A stretch of 64,000 bases of DNA from Echiichthys vipera (lineage: Eukaryota > Chordata > Actinopteri > Perciformes > Trachinidae), in assembly GCA_963691815.1 (NCBI GenBank), contig OY829651.1, forward strand, positions 15,744,627 through 15,808,626, in the 5' to 3' direction. The notes beneath the pieces were generated by a model, which saw nothing but the letters and a program-made list of their open reading frames with translations, had not been told where the DNA came from and ran no database searches. Of the stretch, positions 26,572-64,000 are shown piece by piece (positions within the stretch are counted from its first letter, which is position 1; every line of letters begins with the position of its first letter). A program made the position numbers and the translations under genes.

Positions 26572-26583
26572 AACCACTTCCCC
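26572..26583 (+). promoter_or_regulatory. Candidate RUNX-ETS composite site upstream of dock2
   Basis: AACCAC (RUNX core) overlaps CACTTCCCC (ETS/PU.1-like core) about 175 nt before the dock2 start codon. DOCK2 is haematopoietic-specific in mammals, where RUNX1 and PU.1 drive many promoters. The motif match is short and the transcription start is unknown. Confidence 0.25.
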
Positions 26584-26750
26584 TTAACGGCCTGAAGGCA
26601 GGAAGAGACAGAAGGGGAAGAGAGGCAAAGGGGGATGGGCTTGTTGCTTTCATTTAAAGTAAAAAAAAAAATTACAGAAGTTAAAAGTTTAACACTCTCA
26701 AACAGACATAGGAGGTAAATCCAAAAGAAAATACTAGAAAGTGGGGCTAC

Positions 26751-26756
26751 ATGTAA
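26751..26756 (+). promoter_or_regulatory. Minimal uORF (ATG-TAA) before dock2 ATG
   Basis: An ATG followed directly by TAA ends two bases before the main ATG at 26759 (ATGTAATCATGG). If transcribed, a ribosome initiating here would terminate at once and could stall or reinitiate. The main ATG has A at -3 and G at +4. Confidence 0.4.
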
Positions 26757-26758
26757 TC

Positions 26759-55431
<28,673 letters not shown>

Positions 55432-58400
55432 GTGTGTAATTTTTTCCTGTTACAGGCCTCAGCACTGAGCTGCTAGCCACTAGTAGGGTTAACGGTTGTG
55501 TGAAGAACCAGTCACAGATGTGCACAGTACCAAACAAATGCAAAATTAATTCTGTGTTAAATCCCACAAAGCATTAGTGGCTTCACTTAAAGGTTGAGAT
55601 CACATTAAAAGGTCTATTATATACTGAGTAATTCCAGCCCAGAAACAGGACTTGGCAGGCTGTACCCACTGTACTTATGACCAGTAACGGTGTCCAATGC
55701 TTCAAAGGTTTTATCTTGATACAGCACAGTGGATAAAAGTGTGGTGCTGCTAATGCTGCAAGGGTAATGCTCTATTCCCTGTAGGGCAATCCAGTAAAGC
55801 ACTCTGGATAAAAGCATCAGCCACATGATGAAAGGACACACTGGTGTTTATGCAATGATGCTGTATTTACTTCACTGCAACGTATACACACACATTCAAG
55901 TCAAGTCAATTTCATTTATATAGAAACAATTTGACCCGATGGTGTCTTTGCAAAATAGATAGCGGAAGATGATGGGTAGGCGATACTGCAAAGTTTGATT
56001 TCAACCCAATAAGAAGTAATGGGCAAGAATTGCTGATACAGATACTTTTTTTATTATCAAAAGTGGCTTATGTATTTTCATGTAGGGGAGAGCAATGGGA
56101 TGTGATTCATGAGGTGAATGCATCAATAGGCTAAATTTGAATCCATTTTCATGACTAATTTATGATTTGCAAAAGAAATTGGCTTAATTTATTTATGTAG
56201 AACTTTTTAACTAACCTTCCTACTGTACATACCGTACATTTTTTTTTCACAGCTGTGAAATTGTGTAACTCTAGATGACGCTCCTCTTTCTTTCAGCCGT
56301 CGCGTCTGATAGATGGAATAAACGAGGCACATGTCGTTTGAGTGCACACAACAGCAGTTGAGAGAAGCATAGAGTTCATGCACTGAGATGCATTCTCTTT
56401 TTTGTTGAATTACAAATGTATTATAAAATAGTAGAGCTAAACCCAGAGATCCATTGTTTTATATGAATCCTATTGACGCTATAATCCATTTTTTTTTTGG
56501 TAAGTCATCTGCTGCCCCATCTTGCATTCAGATAAAGACGACACGGATATTTGTGTTCACTTTGCCAAGCAATCTTTTTCTCAGGGGCTATTTTCTTTTG
56601 AGATAAAGAAAGACAACAGTATGGATATTTGATATCGATGCTGTAACAAACAATTTCAATGCTGCTATGTTTACCCCCGCTGACATTACAATCAGTAGAA
56701 TAGGCCCCAGTCAGTTACCATCTTATTACAATCAGCAGAAGTGGCACAGATTAATCGTACTGGTAAAGGTCATTTCAAGTCATCTTGCTGAGATCAAACA
56801 GACAGGAGGCTAAAATAAAAATCAACCTCAACATATATTTGTAGTCACTGGCAGTATTTGATATATTCTTTTCTTTTGTCCTTGTAGTGTTGACATTTTG
56901 TCCAGACGGACACTGCCCGTGAATCTTACCGCAAGCAGAAAATGAGTACACCTTTCACGCCTCGTTAGGTGTTGGTAGTGAATATAGAGTTATTCGTATT
57001 AATGTCACAGGTGATTCCTGCTGTCTGCCAGAGGAGAAGAAGTAATATCACCTGAGGTGGATAAGACAGGAATTGTTTTAGACTACTGCAGTTTCACTGT
57101 CATTAATGTGTTACTTTCGACCCCAGGTCTCCTTTACATTTCAGTTATTTCCACTAAATTTGTCGAAGTTGCCAGGAACACATGATTTTGTCCGTATGAT
57201 CACACACTCTGAACCAATCTCAGTCCACCCCCTATCTCTGCTCAGCCCTATTATGTCTGTCTAATTTGCTTGTAGTGGGCTGGTAAGTGGTGGTTGCTCC
57301 TGCAGAGGACCACATGGTGATGGATAGAGTGTGCTAATGTTGTCAATAAGGGGGCCCATAATTGGGCCTCTGCAGTGCAAACTGAAGAATTGGAAGTAGG
57401 CTGTGAGTGTTTGTGCCAGACCAAATTTAGATTCTGACAGAAATCAGTGGGACCACATGCCGGGCCCTGCCAGACAGATTCCGTCACATCACAGACATTG
57501 GAGGTTGTGTATGAGAATGCATTCATGCACACATACAGCGAAAAAGTTTGTATGTACAGCATTTGTTTCAGAGTGGTATCACTTTATCTGGGTGTGAGTA
57601 TATTTGTGCGTTTCAGTCTTTGCACGGTGGTGCATACTAAATATTTTTAAAAATGAAGATTGTTTTTGCCCAGTGTAGCAGTGGGTCCGTTCATCAGTCA
57701 GCCGCTGCCAGCCAAGTCAGTGGCCGGCCCAGGATCCGGTCCTTTGATATTGATCCTTGCTCGGATGATTGATTCCCCAGGGGCCGTGGTGACAGGCTCG
57801 GCCCTCTGGCTAGCTGTCAACACGCTCAGAGTCACACTCTGTCACCAGAAAAGGAAGGAGAGAGGGGTAGAACACAATGAAATTAACAGGATATGGAGCA
57901 ATGGGGACCACAGATGGAAAAGAAAGAGCAGGATAAAGAGAAACCAAGCGAAGGAATGTAGGGCGTCATGCCAAAAAAATGGAACATATCAAATCATTTT
58001 GGCAAACTAAGTTCTCTGAATTATCAGTCGATGTTTGTAAAGCGGATGACTTTCCTGAAAGCATTTTGGCAGCAAGGATTCGTAAATTAGATTACTTTCA
58101 GCTTAAGTCAAAGCTGGAGAATGTTTTGAAGTCATGCCAAGAGTCATTTTTATACTGAAGTATTTTGGACAAAAAATACTTTACATGCAAAAATGATGTG
58201 TGGCAGAGGTAGAGGAAAAGGGCAAGGAGATAGTACAAGGAGACAAGAAGAGGAGAAGGGAAGAATCTTGGGAAAATAAAGGAATTGAAACTGGGAAGTA
58301 AGTTTGGGTGATACATTGACATTTTCCAATGGGCCACTGTCTGCTTTGCTGTTACTTGCTGAGCAGTGGCTTTCACCTGTTCTTCAGAGGTGGACTAAAG

Positions 58401-59217
58401 AAGCAAAATAAAATTACAAAACGCACCCCAGGAAAAACAACAATCAAGAGATGTACCCAGTCAATCACTGATACAAAACACAATATGCTGTATTTGTCTA
58501 ATCGCCCAACCCTACTGGGAAGAGAGGAAAGAAGGCAACATGTTGATTGGTAAAGGGGCAGAGGAGTAAGTACAGGGGTGGGAAAGATGGATGACGGAGG
58601 AGTGGGGAAGAGATAAAAAAGGTTAGAAAAAGAAGGAACAGGGGATTTGAGGAGTAAGGGAGGAGCAAACAGGTGGATGGTGGTGCTAAGGGAAAACAAA
58701 ATAGTGGACGAGATGAGGAGAGTGGAAAAAAATAAGAGTTGTGAGTGAAAGAGAGAACCTTGTTTTGCTACTTAACAGCCCAGAAGAGATTAAAGTTTAA
58801 GGTCTGCTCACACGCAACCTATCAGCAAACCTGCCCCTCGCTTCTCCTCCCCATCCTCTGGCACAGTGCTTATTTATCCATTCGTTCTTTCATACATTGG
58901 TCCATTCCATCTCGATCCCCGCCTCACCAAATGAGGGCTGACACTCCGTCTAATTGAGATGCATTTTAGCATTGGGATGCTAATCAGAGAGCTTGTATGC
59001 TAGGGTGCCATTCGAACAGTAGATTGAAATATGCAGCAGAGCTAGATTATATATTTATAATGGCAAATGGCCCCCGGTGTCCTATCACTGCTCTGCGATA
59101 CATATTTAATAACCTCACCTGTCTGTCTGACTGTCTGTCTGAGCAGGCCAAGCTTGCTCTCCGCGGAAAAATGTCAAGCCACTGACAGTGTTGGAGCGGT
59201 TTGATAATGGGCTGTGT

Positions 59218-59278
59218 GGGTGTGTGTGTGTGTGTGTGTGTGTGTGTCTGTGTGTGTGTGTGTGTGTGTGTGCGTGTG

Positions 59279-59337
<59 letters not shown>

Positions 59338-59339
59338 AT
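59218..59339. repeat. Compound (GT)n-(GCGT)n repeat
   Basis: A GT tract passes into about 14 GCGT/TGCG tetranucleotides (about 59279-59337). It is the complementary-strand version of the compound repeat at 43429-43594. Confidence 0.95.
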
Positions 59340-59959
59340 GTCATTAAAAAAATGTAAAAAAAATCTGTGACTTCATTGTTCTTTATTATAGGTGTGGAAA
59401 AAAACAAATTATGAAATCAATAATACGAAACATCTGCGTGTCAATTCGATTATAAAAGTACCCACTTCAATGCAACCACTATGTATAGTAAGTGTTCCCT
59501 TGTTATTTTTTATCATTTTTCAAGTGTGAAGGGCATAATGAGCAGCAAATTTGCTCAACAGTTTTTTCCTCACTGCTGTTGCTGGAAGATTGCATAAGGA
59601 CATTGGTGAGCATCTTTACAGCAGAAAACAAAACCGTTTTTGGGGATGGGTGTGTAGGGATTACAATTTGGATGAAAATTGGTTTAATTGAGCCAGCTCC
59701 TTTTCTGAAAAGATATGGGCATATTTTGTCAAAACCCAGAAAACGATAAGTCCTGAGCTACTGTACATCTATGTATATATGTATTCAGTAGGAAAGCAGT
59801 TGCTGTGTGCGTGTGTGTGCATCCAACTTGCTGATTTTGCCTGTCCATGTGCTTGGCTTTCTCATGACTGGTGTTTGTAGGGATTGGATTTTTTCCTCTC
59901 TTACTCAAAAATACGCCTCTGGGATTAAGAGCCTTGGCAAGCATAAACTGTGCACCCAG

Positions 59960-60083
<124 letters not shown>

Positions 60084-61454
60084 GGTGCACACATACACTC
60101 ACTGGCACACATGCACAGATACACGTGCATCCTGTCATATGGGTTAATCTGGTTTTGAGACAAAATTAAATTTACGAGGAGCATTATGGCTCAATTTAGG
60201 CAAATTATAATGCCGTTAGGCAATCGCTGTGACAGATTGAGAGCATCAACACTGATAAAAGAACAAGAGATCACAGAGGCCAAAGAGCAGACTGACAGAA
60301 GGATGATTCTGTCATTTTGTCTGCCCACTCATTTCCCAAAGCTGGCCAAAGTCCCTGATTCAATCCACTAACCCCAGTGTTTCCATTATATACATTCAGA
60401 ATTGTATGAAATGTCATGAAGTCTCAATTACACGACCCTGTGGCGCTGTCTGCTCCACTGAACTCAAAGGAAGGTCGTCCATGCACTCTTCACTTTAAAG
60501 ATGAGCAACTGGAACAGTAACAGGACGTCAATTACCTGCCAAGTCATGAAAATCAAATTAATATACCGCAAAACATGACAGCTACAGTAGCTTGGAAATT
60601 AGCTATATCAGCAGGGCTTAAAGTTCTCTGGCACCATGCCTGATTTACTTGATTTAATACGTTGTACACATTTTCTCCTGGAAAACTCTTACGGCTCAGA
60701 AATCATTTCTTGCTATAAACCCTGAACTGTATATGGGGCACGGGATTTGATAAATGTGGTGTTTATCAGGCCAAAAATGAGACAAGACCCTGTGGTCCCC
60801 CTGCCTTAACCCCTGCCAGGAGGTGACTTCTTCGCCGGGAGGAGAGCAGTCAGCAGCTCTATTTAGCTTGGAAACCAGGCGCCAAACTCATGTTTCATTT
60901 GTCCTGGCAGATAAGTCTGACCACTCTCCGATACAGTCAGATTTCCAGCCGACCTGGCCCCGGGTGGACCAATGACAACCGTTTATGGGCGACAGGTTTA
61001 AGACAATGACTAATAGCATCACCGTCCAGTCTGCAGGTCCTTTCAGCGCAGTTAACCATGCTCACAAAACTGAAACGAAACAAGATCAAACTGTCAAACT
61101 AGGCAGCGCTGATCAAATATGAGTCAATATTCTGTTACCGTATTGCCTATATGGCTCATAAAATGTTTCCAGAGACACATCTTAGTGTGCGGTTTAGATG
61201 TAATTTAAGAAAGTTTGTGACCAAGCCATCATTGTTTTCCACTGAGCAGTCATTGCTGTTGCTGTGCTTGGTTGCAGGTCATGTTTCATGACTCTCATTG
61301 GTTGTGGGTTTATCCAATTGTGTCCAGAAACATTTTACGGTGCACTTTTGAAAATGTCCCTTGGAAACCAAAAAGAAGGCCCCGTCTTATTTACATTTGT
61401 GAATAGCAAATTCAAGTTTGCGATCTGGCGGGAAGTTGGTTTGATCAAACTTTT

Positions 61455-61620
61455 GTTAACCCTAAAGGCTCATTTATGCTCCATGTTAGATATGCATACG
61501 GATATGGACGGAACCTTCTGTCCGTACTCTGCGTACATTTCGTCCGTATTTCTGCACGTATCCTGCAAGCTTGCGGAATGCTGCCTGCCATTATGCCTCT
61601 TTCTCATTCGACGCAGAATC
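61455..61620. mobile_element. MITE-like fragment
   Basis: AAGGCTCATTTATGCTCCAT followed by CGGATATGGACGGAACC and TCCGTACTCTGCGTAC resembles the terminal region of a common teleost non-autonomous DNA transposon. The other end was not found. Confidence 0.35.
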
Positions 61621-63116
61621 GTTATCGCAGATCAGAATCTCCTCCATCGTTGCAATGTTTCAAATTTATTTATTTATTTTTCAAAACTTTATTGGAAATG
61701 GAAGGAATACATGAGCCTTAAGTCTCTTCCCCGCAGCTGAAAAAAAATCCTAGAGTAAACACTGAACCTGCTACTTTTTCCTCAGCCAGGCTGCCATTTC
61801 CCCTCCTCAACTGTACAGCTGGAAAAAAAAACGGCAGTCACATTGAAGGTCTTGTAGGACATTTAAACAGATTAGCAGATCCATTCATTTCAGTGTAATG
61901 CTCTTGTAAGATGAATTGTTACAGCTATGTTTCTGTAAAACTTGATGTCATAATAACCCGTAATACAGAAAATCAGAAAAGCTGCCTGTGTCATCGCTAG
62001 CCATAAAGCTTTTTTCAACATATATAATTCATATCAATCCATATAAACAGCAGCAATTCCATTACTTAAATTGGTTGTGCTCTACTGCGGCACATTATAC
62101 AGTACTGTTGACATTGTTCACACCCGTGTCTATATTTCCCCTGCTGTGAGTGCTTAACAGATGCATGTCAGTGCTTGATGAATATGGATGAGTGATGTAC
62201 TGTACAGTTATTATCGTCAGGATTTAATCAGTGTTGAGTGATCTCGGTTGTTCCCGCGTTCTCAACCAATCTGCATTAGTGACAGGTCACTTTGGGCCCA
62301 GTCATAATGATACTGAACGTGGATTTCTACATCTGGCCTATAAGAGAGCTTTAGACGACAGAGATATGACCATGTATCCGAGCAGGATTTGGCTACGAAT
62401 GTTAGAACGACGTGGTCTAAAGTAAGATTTTGCTGTGTTAATAATGTCTTCAGCAAAATCTTATTTTCAAAAGCCCATTCTTAAAAAAAGGCTGTGTTTT
62501 TAATAGTGGGGATATGGCATCTGATGTACAGTCTGTGTGAGGGTTACTCAGAGAGTAAGCAAGTGTTTGCATGCACCACAAGGGACCTGCATTTATTGTT
62601 ATGTATTTCTCCAAGCCTTCTTCACAGCAGCTGGCTGAGCTGTAATTTCAAAGCTGTCAGCTTTACTGCTGCTCAGGGTGTGTGAGTGTGTAACAGGTTG
62701 CTTGTGGTCCAGTAAGTCCCCATGTGGCCATATGCTGTATCCTAGTTATATAGACATATTAAGAGACAGATATGTGAATCATAAAAAAAACATAATGGGC
62801 ATATGGCCGGCTGCTGTGTCCCCTCAGGCTGTCTCAAATGTGCTTCTGACTGTTCTCCACTCTGCTCCCCCTGCACTACAGTATTTCTCTCTCCATCCAT
62901 CCCCTCTCCTCCTCTCTTCTCTCTTCTTACCTCCTACTGTGTCTTGCTTTATTATGTATTATTTGATGCTGTGTTACATTACATTAGCTTTTGTTGCATC
63001 ACATTAAGGTTCATGTCACGCCTTACTGTAACTGCATTGAGTTTTTGCTCACTAACACCCAGCAGAAACGACCTGTCATACCTGTCAGAGGATTATGAAT
63101 GTAAAGTGGGTAAAGT

Positions 63117-63117
<1 letters not shown>

Positions 63118-63181
<64 letters not shown>
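63118..63181. repeat. (GT)n microsatellite
   Basis: About 62 nt of pure GT in dock2 intron 24. Confidence 0.95.
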
Positions 63182-63186
<5 letters not shown>

Positions 63187-64000
63187 TTGTGCCACAAATT
63201 ACTTTTGATGTTGTTGTCGTACAGGCTGACCCAAAATAGCTTTGCTTACTGTAGAGCTGTGGGCTGATGGACCCCATGGGGGTGGGTAGTTTCTGTCATT
63301 CATTCAGAGTCAGTAGAGATTGCTGTTTGGGAAGTTGCGGATGAAACGCTGGAAGAAAAGAGGGATGGATGAGACTAATGGAGCAAAGTGAATGGAGTTT
63401 AATCATTTTGGGAAATGCCTCTGTCTCACAAACTCCCTCCGTCTCATTAACATGTTTATCCATGCTTTTGTCTGTGGGTTGATTTCAATAGAGGCTGACT
63501 GCAGACATGAACAGAAGAGGTACAGTCAGTTCATCAGAGTGCTTACCCTTTAATTAATTTGGTACAGAAGCGAGAATGCTTGAATGCTAACCAGAGACAG
63601 ACAGAGATAGGAGCAACCTCACAGAACAGCTTTGGTGTGCCGCTGCTAAATTTTTCTGTTTTTCAGGTTTAAGCAAATAACATTTCTTGGACTGATTAAA
63701 GCTTAATGATCCTCGTTTGGACACTGGGCCATTATACAGCAGCAGCAATAACGGTTAAAGTGGATGGCATTAAAGATATTACTACAAATGTTTTCAACAA
63801 TTCAGTAAATTGGAGATAATATCAAGAATAAAGTGGACAAAGATTTACAGATTCAGTGTAGGTATACAAGTTGTGCTCAGACTGTTCAACTGGAGCAAAT
63901 ACAAAACAGGATTCAAAAACTGAAATCAGATACACGTAGGCTTGACCACAGCCATGAGCTTCATGATACGTAACTTTCTTATTAGACGACACTGAGAATT

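Overview
The window is vertebrate nuclear DNA, almost certainly from a ray-finned (teleost) fish. The evidence is two vertebrate-type genes with GT-AG introns, degenerate fish-type transposons (Tc1-like, IS630/Tc1-like, hAT-type MITEs, a Penelope-like or LINE retroelement remnant, a LINE 3' tail), very many long (AC)n/(GT)n microsatellites and one 200-N assembly gap. The species cannot be named from the sequence.

Layout. Positions 1-9945 are non-coding, with microsatellites and some AT-rich blocks that look like conserved non-coding DNA. Positions 9946-11265 (minus strand) hold a histamine H2 receptor gene (hrh2-like), read here as two coding exons split by a 138-nt intron in the cytoplasmic tail. 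Positions 11266-26758 are intergenic and rich in transposon remnants, including two copies of a palindromic element family. From 26759 to beyond the right edge lies the 5' half of dock2 on the plus strand. I could place 24 consecutive coding exons (26759-55431); all splice phases agree, giving 858 codons plus 1 nt. They encode the SH3 domain, the following helical region, the DHR-1 (C2-like, phosphoinositide-binding) domain and the start of the armadillo-like region. The catalytic DHR-2 domain lies outside the window. Positions 55432-64000 are intron 24 with no recognisable exon.

The two genes are functionally separate: one is a Gs-type aminergic GPCR, the other a haematopoietic Rac guanine-nucleotide exchange factor. 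Both map to human 5q35, so their proximity fits conserved synteny.

I found no new defence, biosynthetic or mobile system. The observations most worth following are dinucleotide repeats built into dock2 splice sites (a (GT)16 tract ending at the exon 19 acceptor, a (GT)14 tract forming the exon 14 donor, a 155-nt AC tract beside the exon 3 donor), a three-copy family of long palindromic elements (one inside a dock2 intron), the hrh2 tail intron with its stop codon overlapping a second potential donor, and an ATG-TAA minimal uORF two bases before the dock2 start codon.
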